Part shown: positions 41,061-53,555 of the stretch, piece after piece | Position numbering within the stretch: position 1 is the first letter of the stretch | How the letters are laid out: the number at the start of each line of letters is the position of its first letter | Assembly (NCBI RefSeq): GCF_041146395.1 | Contig: NC_090999.1 | Coordinates: 70,065,001-70,129,000 of the forward strand | Reading direction: 5' to 3' | Length of the DNA: 64,000 nucleotides | Source: Eulemur rufifrons | Lineage: Eukaryota; Chordata; Mammalia; Primates; Lemuridae | The notes under the pieces: model-generated | Seen by the model: the letters and a program-made list of their open reading frames with translations, nothing else | Told to the model about the DNA's origin: nothing | Database searches by the model: none | Program-made: the position numbers and the translations under genes

Positions 41061-41529
41061 CTGGACCAGTAGTTACTTGAGCTATACTCTTCTCATAGAA
41101 GGCAGAAATTTAATTTGCCAAGTCCAAATGCAGAAGCACATTTTAAGCTTACATCACAATTACAAACAACCCATTGATCAATACAAATTCTATGGACAAA
41201 CTCAATGTCAGTGGGGTAGGAAATTGTACTCCACTTCCACGTGAGAGTGAGGGGAGAAAGTGTAAATATTTACTGAGCAATACTACATCACTTACTATAT
41301 AAAACACCACCTTAGGCAAATATTGTTATACTCCATATCAAACAAGCAAGATAAATATCTGCAATATATTAGATAAAGGTAGAGAGGTTTTGTTATAGAT
41401 AAATGATCTTTCATTTTGGCTTAACCATATCCATACTTTTTGGGAAAAAAAAATAGATCTAACAGTCACAGAGAAGGTGCTTAATAAATTTATTATGTGC
41501 GAGTTAGTTGAAATGGTGGAAATTTAAAG
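41061..41529. other. Unrecognised AT-rich DNA
   Basis: No gene or named repeat seen. Confidence 0.4.
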
Positions 41530-41745
41530 TCTGATAGACCTTGTTTTTATCCTCTTCTGCCACTTACTGGCCCAAGTGAACCTGAGCAATTTATTTTTTT
41601 CATTCTGAACCTCAGTTTCCTTATTAGTGAAATAATTCTAATTATCCATCTCAAATTTTGTTGTGAAAATTATTACAATATATTTAGGCCCAATGTCATG
41701 CCTAGAACATAATAGGTATTCCCATTCTTATATAGTAGCCACTAT
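41530..41745 (+). mobile_element. MIR SINE
   Basis: Sense MIR: ctcttctgccacttactggc, aacctgagcaatttattttt, ctgaacctcagtttccttat, tagtgaaataattctaatta, ttgttgtgaaaattattaca, atgcctagaacataataggt. Nearly the full core and 3' region is recognisable. Confidence 0.8.
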
Positions 41746-42039
41746 GAATTAATTAATGGGTTTTGCAATTAACATGATGAAGCACTAGGTAAGTCCCTAC
41801 ACTGAAAGAAAATAAAGGACTAAGGCAATTAATCTGATAACATTTAAAAAAAATTCGAAGTTAGACACGTAATAATCTGCAAAGCAGGATGTTGTGGTAA
41901 GTGTGGTGATAGGGTCTCAAATACTTTTATATTTATATTTTATCTGTAGCTACCTTTCTTTCAGTTGGAATACTTTCCCTCAGGAGATAAGCACACCTAT
42001 TGTAACTGTTCAACTTTCAACTAATTTGGAGAGCTAAAG

Positions 42040-42385
42040 GCAATGTGTATCACAGGCCCTTAAAATGAACATACTCTTTGACTGAGTGATTCTATTTATA
42101 GAAAATTTTTTTTGAAATAAATGAATTAGTAGATAAAATGTAAACCATGTTTATTAATAGTACCATTATTTGTAATTTAGAAAGTTGAAACAATTTAAAA
42201 GTCCAAAACTTAGAGAATGCCTAAATAAATTGCAATATTTTTACACAATGAAGGACTATAAAGCTTGGATAGTGGAAGAATAAATGGACAATTCTATGCA
42301 ATTTTGCTAGATAGTCCTAAAGACTCAATGGAAGTAATTTATGGTCATGCATTTGACATAGATAGTTATGGAGAACAGTTTGTTT
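42040..42385 (+). mobile_element. L1M ORF2 3'-end fragment
   Basis: Blocks ccattatttgtaatttagaa, agttgaaacaatttaaaagt, gaatgcctaaataaattgca, tttttacacaatgaaggact and ataaatggacaattctatgc follow the L1M C-terminal ORF2 order. Diverged, no frame. Confidence 0.55.
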
Positions 42386-43282
42386 TCTGCTAGCCATGTT
42401 TATCTGGTTGGGTGAAAGTAGTGAATAGCTGAAAAAGTGGATTTAAGGAGGGTTGGTACTTTTTTCAGTAAGAACATCTGCTGAACAGAGGGCTAAGGAT
42501 TTCTCTAGTTATCGTTTTCTTGACCTCTCAGATGCTCAAAACCCCATATCTTGCTTTCGTGCATACCTCCACATACGGACTAAATGAAACCATTCTGAAT
42601 TCAGAGATTTGTCTGGGCAGAGGTCATGAGAATGCTTACAAGTTTATTGCATGCTTACACCTGCTATTGTGTATAAGCCTCTCAAAGTTTAAAAACTATC
42701 CTAGAATGGATTTCTCATAAAAGAGACAAAGGAACAACCTTTGGCTGACAAATTTTCCCAGTCTTTGATCAACTCATGAAAATACAAGGAATCTGGTAGT
42801 GGATATCATCTGAAAATATGTAAATAGTAAGGTGTTACTGAATAATCATTGATGCAAAATTTGATTGAGCCCTAACTCTATGGATAAAGAATAGAATTCA
42901 GTGGCAAATCCATTTTCAAGAGAGAGATACTTAAATAAATCTATTATAATAGAAGACCTGTTTTAGATTTTTAAATATTAATTCTATGAATCTCCTTCTA
43001 ATTCTACAATTAAGAGTGACTGTGATCTAATTTCAATGCAGGTCACTGTTACCAGTAACAGCATACAATGCAGTATACAATCACAGAGTAAAATGAGTGT
43101 AAATTATGACTACTAGGGAAAACTCACTAACGCAAATGTTGCATGCTGCAGATAAGAACAGATATGTCAAAAGATTTCTACTCTTCTTTCAATTTTGAGT
43201 TTATCATTCCATAATGACAGTGACAGAATTTGAAAAGCCACTTTCAAACATGTTTTTCTCTAGCAGCATACAGTATAGTGAA
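42386..43282. other. Unrecognised AT-rich DNA
   Basis: No gene or named repeat seen. Confidence 0.4.
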
Positions 43283-43346
43283 ATGATAGTGATGATTGTG
43301 ATAATGATATGATGATGTTGATGGTAATGATGATGATGATTATGAT
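43283..43346. repeat. Imperfect (GAT)n microsatellite
   Basis: Interrupted GAT/AATGAT units run through gatgattgtgataatgatat and gatgatgatgattatgat. Read antisense it gives the His-rich stretch of an 80-codon frame at 43204-43446, which is therefore a repeat artefact. Confidence 0.85.
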
Positions 43347-45800
43347 TTAAAATACAAAGCCTAGTTACATCTGCTCTTGTGAATGGTGGAAATAGAGGAA
43401 ATGACATAACTCTGTGCATGGTATAAATAGAGATGAGATACTCCACTTTGTTGTTAACATCAAAGTATTTTTCTTATTTCTTTGTTTTTTATTTACCTGG
43501 ACCATTTATGAATTATGTTTTGCTTCCAATACTTTGTTTATTGGAGAAAAGAGATTTTAAAATAGATAATAAGCATTTTATTATTATTATTATAATAAAG
43601 TAAGAACCTACACTTTTAATTGCCTATTTGCTGCCATTTATTTACAGATATAGAAAAAGAAAGGTGATTTGTGTGAAACATAAATAGTATTTATTTTTTT
43701 AATTAAATACTATTTAATTTATGCTCTGTTATCTGTAATCCAGTTTATCCTCTCCTCCTTCCTACCTACCATTGGGCATCAGGAAAAATGACAGAGAAAA
43801 TGTCATCTCAGAAAGCAGAAAGATATGACATAAGAAAGTTCTGTTAATCAAAAGGGTATAAGATAGTTACCCATCAAGTTTTCAGACATAGGGAAGAAAG
43901 TATCTAGACATAAGGAAGACAAAAATAATGTATTTAAATGAGGTACTAAACTTTAGAAATTCATGTTTGTATATTTCCCATGTGTAAATTTCCACTTGGA
44001 AAAAGATCTTGAGAACATTAAGTAGTAGCTAATGACAAGATTATCTAGGAATAGTTAAAGGAGGCTACAAGTTCCTGGGATGTGGTCATATTCAAAATGG
44101 CATGTAAGAAATTGTGTGGCACTAGGAGATGGAAGTGCTTAGAAAGATAAGCATAAGAGGGACCCCAGATCCCACTAGCTTTAAAGGATGTACACTGGAT
44201 TTATTTTTATTTCTTTTTTTTTTTGTCTTGGAAACGGCTTGCAGTGGGCCATCATACACCTGGGTTGGGATAAAGTGTGGCACATGTTTGAAACTATACA
44301 CTACACAGTAGGTGTCAACACAATGTCCAGTGAAGCAAAGGTCTCTGTTTTACCTGAACAGTCATCAGTACAGGGAACAAAAGGTACTAGCCACAGTTGA
44401 GCAAAGACTAGGAATGACGCAGAGAAAATCATTTAAATTCACTGTGCCTGTCTCCTGACACTACTACAAGGTCATATAAACCTTATACCTAGTGTACCAA
44501 AAGAACGGATGGAATGAGAATAGTTAAATAAACCTCAAGAAACAGTTTAAATTTCTGTATTTAAGAAAATTTATTGGATTGTTCTAAATATGGTATATGA
44601 GACTGTGGTTCCTATTTTAGTTACAAGGTTTATGACAAAGAAGTTATAGAAAACAAAACAGAACAAAAAACACTATATTTTCTTTGAACATCTGAGTATG
44701 CATTAGCAAAATTAAAACTTATCAGATATTACTTTACTATTGTGTGAGGAAATAATAAAAATCCAGTGCTTGCCTAGCCTCTAGAGCCTACAACATTCTT
44801 AATTATAAAGAGAGAAAATAATCTTCAATGGAACTTTTACCTATAAAGATATATATGTGGCATAGATGACAAATAGCAATTTTCAAAGAACAAATTTGAA
44901 CATATCATTCAGTTTCACAAAATTCAAGAACATATTTAAATACATGGTTATATTTTAAGGTAAACAAAATAACTTTCTCTAAAAATTAGCTTTATAGTTC
45001 CAAATTTTAAACAATAATATTAATTATTTAACAACATTAAATAAATCTTAAAGGATTTTTTGTTTGTGTATGTGTGTGTTGTTCTTTTGTTTTTTATACT
45101 CAACAGCTAGACAATATGTTAACCTTAGGATTTTACCAAAATAAAGTTTTTGTCACAATCCAGCTTTCACTTGCTTTATATTAAAGATTTCTAAGTGTTG
45201 TTCCTATGTTAGTTTTATATCATTGTGGTAATATGAAAGAAAACATGAAATGAATCTATTTTTGTATTAATACCAACAACAATGATTATATAACAGTTCA
45301 CAAACATAGTTTCATACAATAATTGTAACTAAAGAGTGAATAAGCTCCATTTTCCTAGAGGCCTTTTGCAAAATATTAATGACAGAAATGAGTAATAAAT
45401 GACTGTCATTACAGTAGTGTATTTTATAATGAGAATATTGTTTTCTCTTTATGTTAATTCTGAAGTTTATATTAGGACTCTCAATCAAAGGTTGAATCAA
45501 TAACTTTAGGAACCTTTTCAGGGCCACAGATCCCATTATTTCATGACTAGAGGTATCCATTATGAAGACTCCTAAGAGTAGTTGTTTGCATGGTTTATTC
45601 TTCTGGCAATATTTAAGGGAATATTCAGTCCTCATTTCACAGAATTTTTAACAAAATATTTTATAAGACATTTTTATAAGTTTATAAGTTATGGAAATTT
45701 AAGAAACAGAACCCATACTGATGCACTTATTTTATATATAACACAGTACATATGATCACTCAAGGTCTAGGATTCAAAACAGGGATGTAATTTATATATT
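43347..45800. other. Unrecognised AT-rich DNA
   Basis: About 2.4 kb with no gene. A 12-bp perfect inverted repeat forms an A/T-rich hairpin (arms 43682-43693 and 43704-43715). A (TTA)n-like tract lies near 43578-43602. The 107-codon minus frame at 45312-45635 shows no family features. Confidence 0.4.
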
Positions 45801-45810
45801 AAGAATAAAT

Positions 45811-46154
<344 letters not shown>

Positions 46155-47036
46155 AAGAATAAATAAGCTCTTAATCATATAAACACTCTGTACCAATAAT
46201 GTTATTTTAATCAGAGGTTAAGGTGGGCAGTGGCCAAGCATCCATCCTCTTATTTTGCTGCTGTTAACTCCATTAAGGACGAGGTAACTTAAAATGAAAC
46301 CCAGCAATGCAAATCATCAAGAAATATGGAAAATTCAAGAAACATGACATTACCAAGGAAACAGAAAAAATATTCCAGTAACCAACCCCAAAGAAATGGA
46401 GATCTATGACATGCTTAGCAAAGAATTCAAAATAATTGATTTAGGGAAGCTCAGTGAGATACAAGCGAACACAAATAATTCAATGAAATTAGAAAAACAG
46501 CACAAGAACAAAACAAGACATTTAATAAAGATATAGAAATCATAAAAAAGAACCAAACGAGATCTAATTCTGGATCTTAAGAATACAATGAATACAATAA
46601 AAATTGCAATTGAGAGTGCCCATGGCAGACTTGATCAAGAAAAAGAATCTGTGAACTCAATTATAAGTCATTTGAAAATATTCAGATAGAAGAAATGTAA
46701 GAAAAAAGAATAAAAAGAAGTAAAGAAAACCTATTGCATATATGGGACACCGATAAGAGCTAACAATTTGCTTCATAAAGATTTCCAAATGAGAAGAGAA
46801 AGAGAAGTTTTGCTCAAAGAAATAATGGCTAAAACCTTTTCCAATTTGGAGTGAAATGTGGACATCTAGGTACATGAAGCTTAAAAGTCTCCAGTCAGTT
46901 TCAACACAAAGAAGAATTCATCACACCTATTTTTATATGTATAATAGCTGTCAACAAATCAAAGGCAGAGAGAATTTAGAAGACAGTAAGAGAAAGGAGG
47001 TTCCACACGTAAAAGGAAACCTCTATAAGAATATCA

Positions 47037-47385
47037 GGCCGGGCGCGGTGGCTCACGCCTGTAATCCTAGCACTCTGGGAGGCCGAGGCGGGTGGATTGC
47101 TCAAGGTCAGGAGTTCGAGACCAGCCTGAGCGAGACCCCGTCTCTACTAAAAAAAAAATAGAAAGACATTATATGGACAACTAAAAATCTATATAGAAAA
47201 AAAAATTAGCCGGGTATGGTGGCGCGTGCCTGTAGTCCCAGCTACTCGGGAGGCTGAGGCAGTAGGATCGCTTAAGCCAAGGAGTCTGAGGTTGCTGTGA
47301 GCTAAGCTGACGCCACGGCACTCACTCTAGCCTGGGCAACAAAGTGAGACTCTGTCTCAACAAAAAAAAAAAAAAAAAAAAAAAA
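47037..47385 (+). mobile_element. Young-looking Alu inside L1 ORF1
   Basis: Starts with the consensus-like ggccgggcgcggtggctcac, keeps an intact A-box region (tggctcacgcc) and B-box (gttcgagacc), has the linker tatggacaactaaaaatct, and a tail of more than 20 A. Exact 10-bp target duplication aagaatatca (47027-47036 and 47386-47395). It lacks a short gagcaag unit before the cgagaccccg block. Retained CpGs suggest it is among the younger copies here. Confidence 0.97.
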
Positions 47386-49254
47386 AAGAATATCAGCTAA
47401 TTTCTCAGCAGAAACCTTGCATGTAAGGAGAGAGAGAGGTTACATACTCTGAATGTAAACAGTCTTAATGCTCTCCTTAAAGGCTATAGTCTGGATGAAT
47501 AGATTTAAAAAAACACAACTCAGCTGTACATTTCTTGGAGACAAGAAAACTATGTAATCCATAGACTCTCGTAAACTCAAGGAAAAAGGATTGAAAAATA
47601 TATTCCACACAAATGGAAACCAAAAGTGAGCTGGCGTGGTTACTCTTATATCAGATAAAATAGATATTACATAAACAATGGTAATAAAAAGGCAAAGATG
47701 GTTATTATATAATGATAAAGGAAACGATTCAGTAAGAAGATACAGCAACCCTAAATGTGTGTATACATAACACAGGAGCTCCCAGATCCATAACACAACT
47801 CTAGTAGATCTAAGCAAAGAAATAAACTGTAGCATCATAATTGCTAGGGATGTCAACATCCCACTTACAGAACTAGACAGATCATCAAAACAGAAAATCA
47901 ACAAAAACACTGAACTTAAAAGGGATTCTGGAAAGAACAAACCTAACAGACATTTACAGAACATTCTACTCAAAAAATGTAGAAAATACATTCTTTTCAA
48001 CAGGACATGAGATATTTCCAAGATTGATTATATTTTAGGCCACAAATCAGTCTCAGCAAATTAAGAAAAATCAAATCATAGCACACATATTCACAGACCA
48101 CAGTGGAATAAAACTAGAAATCAATTCTAACAGAAACTCAAATCTACACAAAGTCATGAAAATTAACCTGCTACTGAGCAATCCTTGGGTCAGTGATGAA
48201 ATTAAGATAGACATCAAAAGATTTCTCAAACTGAACAACAAAGGGGATATGAACTTGCAAAATCTCTATCGTGCAGTAAAAGCAGTGTTAAAGAAATAAT
48301 AAAGCTCAGAGCAGAACTAAATGAAGTAGAAACCAAAAACTAATACAAAAGACCTACCAAACAAAAAGTTGCCCTAGGCAATAAATGGTGCTGGGAAAAT
48401 TAGATAGCCACATGCAGCAGAATAAAACAGGATCCCTATCTCTTACTGTATACAAAAATTAATTCAAGACGGATTAAAAAATTACATCCAAGGCATGAAA
48501 CAGTGCCAATTCAAGAAGAAAACATAGGGAAAATTCTCCTAGACATTGGTGTAGGCAAACAATTTATAATTAAGTGCTCAAAGCCTAATATAGGAACAAC
48601 AAAAATAAATAAATGGAACTTAGTTAAATTAAAAAGCTTCTGCACAGCAAAGGACTTAACGGAGTAAATAGAGAGCAAAGGAATTAATCAATGGAGTAAA
48701 TAGACAATCTACAGAATGGGAGAAAATGTTCACAAACTATTAATGTAAATCAGACAAGGACTAAATCAAATCAACAAGAAAAAATAAACAACTCCATCAA
48801 AAAGTGTGCAAAAGACATGAACAATGTTTTTTTCAAAAGATAGATGGCCAAGAAATATATGAAAAAATTCTCAACATCACTAATCATCAGGGGAATGTAA
48901 ATTAAAACTACAATGAGATACTGCCTTACCCTGTCAGAATTGTCATTAATAAAAAGTCAGAAAACAATAGATCCTTGTGTGGATGTGCTAAAAAAGGAAC
49001 ACATATACATGTTGGTGGGACTGCAAATTAATACAACCTCTATGGAAAACAGCATGGAGATTCCTCAAAGAAATAAAAGTAGACCTACCATTCAATCCAG
49101 CAATCCTATTACTGGGTGTCTACCCAAAGAAAAAGAAGTCATTTTATTAAAAAGACACCTGCACTCAAATGTTCATTGCAATGCAATTCACAATTGCAAA
49201 GATATGGAAACAACCTAAATGCCCATTAATTGGTTAGTGAATAAAGAAAATGTG

Positions 49255-49330
49255 GTGTGTATGTGTGTGTATATATATATGTGTGTGTATGTGTGTATGT
49301 GTGTGTATGTGTGTGTATATATATATATAT
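49255..49330. repeat. (TG)n/(TA)n microsatellite in L1
   Basis: Alternating gtgtgt, tatata and gtgtgtatgt units expand within the ORF2 C-terminal region of the L1, between aaagaaaatgtgg and aatggagtactactcagtca. Intact L1s have a short 'tgtggtatatatacacaatgg' type segment here, so the microsatellite grew from it. Confidence 0.9.
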
Positions 49331-49803
49331 AATGGAGTACTACTCAGTCATCAAAAGAAATGACATAATGTCTTTTGGATTCCAATAGAGACTATTACCC
49401 CGAGTGAAGTATCTCAGGAATGGAGAAACAAACATGACATGTTCTCAACAATAAGTGGGAGCTAAAATATGGGTACACCTGTTCATAAAGTGGTATAAAG
49501 AATATTGGAAACTAAGAAGGGGGGAGGGTGGAAGAGAGGTGAGGGATAAAAACTTTCCTATCAGGTACAATGCACACTATTCTGGTGACAGGCACACTAG
49601 AAGCCCTGACTTCACCATTGTAAAATTCATCCACATAACAAAAACACTTTTATTCCCTTAATATTTAAAAAAATAAAAAATAATATATGTATATAATGAG
49701 CATATTAAAGTTATACTTACAGTAATTAATTGTAATTACCTTATGGAAGTTTTTGTGATTTTAGGAAGTATGCAGAATCTGTCTTTGTCTTTGTAGAAGA
49801 CAC

Positions 49804-49889
49804 TTGGAATTTATGAAAATAAAATCTCTTCTCTGGCTTAATTTCTAGGCATTTGCATTATGACTTTCCTTATGATAATGATAAAGACA
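49804..49889 (+). repeat. Left arm of an 86-bp inverted repeat
   Basis: The 86 bases starting ttggaatttatgaaaataaa and ending taatgataaagaca are repeated in reverse complement at 51256-51341 with only two mismatches. The arm abuts the 5' end of an old L1M fragment on its inner side. No coding frame, and no known repeat family recognised for the unit. Confidence 0.93.
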
Positions 49890-50435
49890 ATTACAATAAA
49901 ATGCATGTCAACAAATTCTACAACATAGATGAAATAGACAATTTTTCATAAAAAATTTGGTACAAGGTGAAAAGAAATATTGAATCTATTAAAGAAGTTG
50001 AATTTCTTGTAAAATTCTTCACACAAAAAAATTCCAGGAATATGGTTTCACTGGCAAATCTGTGAAATACTTAATGAAAGAAATTAAACTCTTCCAAGAA
50101 ATAAAAGAGGAGTAAATATTTCCCAACTCATTATATGATGCAAACATGACACTAATGCCAAAACTTGATAAAAACAAACAAAAGCCAAAATAACAAAGCA
50201 TTCTTCCACAAAAACAAAATCTTTATCAAAATATTAGTGCATTAAATCCACTAATTCATAGAGAAAATACATGATGCACATAACCAAGTGGGGTTTATCC
50301 AAGGAATGCAGTTCAATCAATCTAGTTCACCCATTAACAGAATAAAGAAGAAAATAATATGAAAATTGCAATAGAAAAAAAATGGTAAAATTCAAATATC
50401 CATTTTCAGCTAATTAGGAATAGGAGGGAATTAAC
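49890..50435 (+). mobile_element. Old L1M ORF2 (reverse transcriptase region) fragment
   Basis: Sense L1M blocks: caacatagatgaaatagaca, ggtttcactggcaaatctgt, tttcccaactcattatatga, caaacatgacactaatgcca, aaccaagtggggtttatcca. These cover the linker to early reverse transcriptase. Its 5' edge coincides with the inner end of the 86-bp repeat arm. Heavily decayed. Confidence 0.75.
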
Positions 50436-51234
50436 TCAATATGTTAAGGGCCTCTATGCAAAACCTACCAAGGGGAATCTGGCCCAGACAAATTTGCATT
50501 ACCCTTCTCCATTCTGTGCATAGCAAAGTAATTATTAGGTTCAAAATGTCAACAGTGTCCTACTCTAAAGGAACTCACAAAATAAAATATCCAAGTCATC
50601 TCCTGATTAGATCAGCAGCAAAATTGAAAGCATGACTCAATAAACTTGTTATATTCTAGCATTCTCTCTCTGACAATGGTTTGAGATTCCTTATGTACTT
50701 TGCATGAGCCTTTGGGAATCTTTCTGGCTGGAACTGGGATCTCTTACAGCCCTAACCCTCAACCATACCAGCAGTGACTATAGAATATGAAAATTCAGCT
50801 TTGTCTGGGGCAGTATTCTGGAAAAATGCCTGGCTCAGGTTGCAGTCTTCCTTTCTCTCCAACACATTACTTTCCACTGTCATCCAAGTCATGACCTTAT
50901 CTGTACTCTATAGGGCAAAATTACTAACAGGGCATAGATTAGCCAAAGAGAATGTAGCAGTTCCATAATAAATATCCCATAAAACAAAATGACTATTGAT
51001 ATCCCAGTACAGGAATTAGATAGATAGGGGACATAGTCACTTGATTTGTGTGACAAGGAATGTAATTTTTATGATTTATTTAAGGAAGAAATTCTAATAT
51101 CTCTTTAAAATAAATCAGGCTATACAATGAAGAAAATGTATTTTTATGAGGGCACTTTGGGAGCACCTTGGAATCTCTTGCATTTTTCTATCAGATTTTT
51201 GGCAAGTTTTTCTTTGTAGAAGAGACAGTCTGCC
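50436..51234. other. Unrecognised DNA between inverted-repeat arms
   Basis: No gene or named repeat. Two chance frames (50441-50635, 50774-50968) carry no domain features. Slightly GC-richer than the flanks at 50690-50930. Confidence 0.4.
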
Positions 51235-51255
51235 TGTAACATGTAACATGTAACA
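51235..51255. repeat. Three tandem 7-mers (TGTAACA)3
   Basis: Three exact tgtaaca units lie side by side and end exactly where the right arm of the 86-bp inverted repeat begins. A slippage or repair scar is likely. Confidence 0.95.
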
Positions 51256-51341
51256 TGTCTTTATCATTATCATAAGGAAAGTCACAATGCAAATGCCTAT
51301 AAATTAAGCCAGAGAAGAGATTTTATTTTCATAAATTCCAA
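51256..51341 (-). repeat. Right arm of the 86-bp inverted repeat
   Basis: Reverse complement of 49804-49889. Differences are C for T in gtcacaatgc and T for G in cctataaatt, giving 84 of 86 matches. A 13-base segment tctttgtagaaga lies to the left of both arms in the same orientation (49788-49800 and 51211-51223). Confidence 0.93.
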
Positions 51342-52750
51342 ACTATAAACAAATATGATGTAGAAAGCTATTTTGCAATAAATATCATAACGACATAATG
51401 AGTTGAACCAAAAGGACATAACTTTCTCATGCTTTTAGCTAACCTGATCTTGGTGTTCAATTTATCTTAAATCAGAAAGAACAGCAACAAAAAATTGTTA
51501 ATAAGACTGCACAGTGAGACATTGTTAGGTATCCAAACACTGTTCTCCCAATCAATCCAGAAGGCTGGAATATGATTCCATAAAAAAGGATGCCTCAAAT
51601 CCATTTACAAGAGCAGATAAAAAATGCCTTCTATTTTAGAAATCTCTCAACATGAGTTACTATTAGGGAGGTTCTTTAGGTTCATTTATTTTCCTAGTAT
51701 TCAAGCATAATGAACTGTTTTCCTTTTATAAGCTTTGGGTTTATAGTTCCATGTTTCCAGATATTAAATGACCTCAGTGATAATTTAGCAGATGAAGAAA
51801 ATTGCTTTACTGTCAATATCTGCCAGACATTTGATTAATAAAGACAAACACTACATGTAATTCTCAATTTAAACATAGTTTGGAAATTTATCCAATATTA
51901 AAATACCAAAGCACGTATATTTCTGACAAATTTCTGAATATTTTAAAGCCACAATTATCATCATTTATTTTTTAAACTAGAATTTAAGATTGTTCTTTTG
52001 AGCCTAAAAAAATGAACTTTTCTCTTCCCGTGTTTCACTATTTCTGAGACTGAATATATTTACTTTATAAAACTTAGGATCTGGCTACTTCTATGAGCTA
52101 AATATGAACTGTATATGCACAGGTATTTACCAAGAATTGGAAATGGTATCAATTAATAATTCTTTACCATATTTACATTTCAGGTGGTTTTTTTTTTGTA
52201 TAGATAATAAATAAGAAAAATTAGCTAATTATGAGGTTGTGCTATACAACATGGAAAGGCTTTGCATTGAGTCAAAACACTTAGCATTACCTGTATTAAC
52301 TGAATCTATATCTTTCTTGCCTGTTTATTGTAGCATTCTGTAGAGCATAGGCACACTTTTAGTACTGATTCTAACATTTTGGAAATATAGGTAATTTCAG
52401 AAATTGGTCATTTGACCCTTGGGATTCAGATACTTTTCAAAGTCCATGCTTCACCTCGATATCCATGTAAGAAATTAAGAGAAAGGAGCTTATACCCAGG
52501 GGGAGGGGCGTGGTCATCAAATGTTAGGAAAATACAAATTAAAGATATTTTTGACATTTCATTAAAGAAATAACAAATCCTGTTTAAGTTAATTTTTTCT
52601 TCCCCCAAAATAATCTTTTCTCCTTTATGAATTAGCAGATAAATTCACTAAGTAGTACATACGCATAACTTCAACAGCCTAGATATTCTAAAGGTTTATC
52701 AAAAAATAACAGCAACATGAAAGTCTCCCTAATTGTTCTTCTCATCCTGC

Positions 52751-52753
<3 letters not shown>
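51342..52753. other. Unrecognised AT-rich DNA
   Basis: No gene or named repeat seen across about 1.4 kb. Confidence 0.4.

Positions 52754-52795
<42 letters not shown>
52754..52795. repeat. (CA)n(TA)n microsatellite
   Basis: An uninterrupted run of CA units passes into a TATATA run. Likely polymorphic. Antisense or sense reading gives only a Thr-His repeat, so the frame covering it is not a gene. Confidence 0.97.
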
Positions 52796-52796
<1 letters not shown>

Positions 52797-52871
52797 AAAA
52801 TGCATCCCCCCACACAGAGTTAACCACATTCAACTCTTCTATCTGTTTCAGCCTGTTTTCGCATCCATATC

Positions 52872-53166
52872 CTTTTTTTTTTTTTTTTGAGACAAGATCT
52901 CACTCTGTCATCCCAGGTAGAATCCAGTGTCTGGCATCATCCTAGTTCACTGAAACCCCAAACTCCGGGGCTCAAGCAATCTTCCTGCCTCAACCACCGA
53001 GTAGCTGCGACTACAGGCATGCCACCATGGCCGGCTGATTTTTCTATTTTGTAGAGATGGGTCTCACTCTTGCTCAGGCTGGTCTCGAACTCCTGGCCTC
53101 AAGTAATCCTCCCGCCTTGGCCTCCCAGAGTGCTAGGATTACAGGCATGAGACACCGCGCCCGGCC
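52872..53166 (-). mobile_element. Older AluJ-like dimer, antisense, no AT linker
   Basis: Poly-T head, gagacaagatctcactctgt, right arm, then tttttctattttgtagagat directly joining the left arm without the AT-rich linker seen in the other seven copies. Ends gcgcccggcc. It is more diverged (ctccggggctcaagcaatct, accgagtagctgcgactac) and shows no clear target duplication. Probably predates the strepsirrhine linker form. Confidence 0.93.
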
Positions 53167-53541
53167 AATATTCTTAATAATATATGTTTAGCAGTAGCTC
53201 TTCGATCATTAATTTTAGCCATTGTCTATTGACTTCTCGTTTGGGTAGATGTAGCTATTATCCTTCTTACAACAATCTTCCTTTTTTTCTATCCTTTCAC
53301 TACAGTAATACAGTTTTTGGTTAACTCTGTATTCAGTGTTTTATTATTTTGTTGATAATTTGCTTCTGGCTGAAGTAGTATATTATAATTATGTTTTTTT
53401 TCCTGTGCAACTTTTTATTTTCCTGAAATTAATAACTGTTTAATTTGTTTTAACTTAGCTGTCTCCAGACATAGGCTATTTTTTCTCATGATATCAGTCA
53501 AGATTTATTAAGGTAGAGAGGAAATTCTGTCATATGTTTCA
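53167..53541. other. Unrecognised AT-rich DNA
   Basis: No gene or named repeat seen. Confidence 0.4.
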
Positions 53542-53555
53542 AAGGTAATTTACTT

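Larger units (their letters stand above)
46215..49675 (+). mobile_element. L1 LINE, nearly full span, reverse transcriptase deleted
   Basis: ORF1 region: ggcagacttgatcaagaaaa, ctcaaagaaataatggctaa, then the block resuming after the Alu with tttctcagcagaaaccttgc. ORF2 start and endonuclease region: gtggttactcttatatcaga and catcccacttacagaactag. At about 48371 the text jumps to ggcaataaatggtgctggga, which lies about 2 kb further on in intact L1s. The C-terminal region and 3' UTR to about 49675 follow. An Alu (47037-47385) interrupts ORF1. The left boundary is approximate and no target duplication was settled. All frames are broken. Confidence 0.88.

Noticed and set aside
43204..43446. His-rich minus-strand frame suggesting a metal-binding protein
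   Set aside because: The His run comes from the (GAT)n microsatellite read antisense.
47440..48021. 193-codon minus-strand open frame
   Set aside because: It lies antisense to L1 ORF2 sequence, and its hydrophobic composition is what antisense L1 gives. Not a gene.
49804..51341. A complete new DNA transposon bounded by the 86-bp arms
   Set aside because: No outer target duplication, no transposase, and the interior is an unrelated L1M fragment plus unique DNA. An inverted duplication is simpler.
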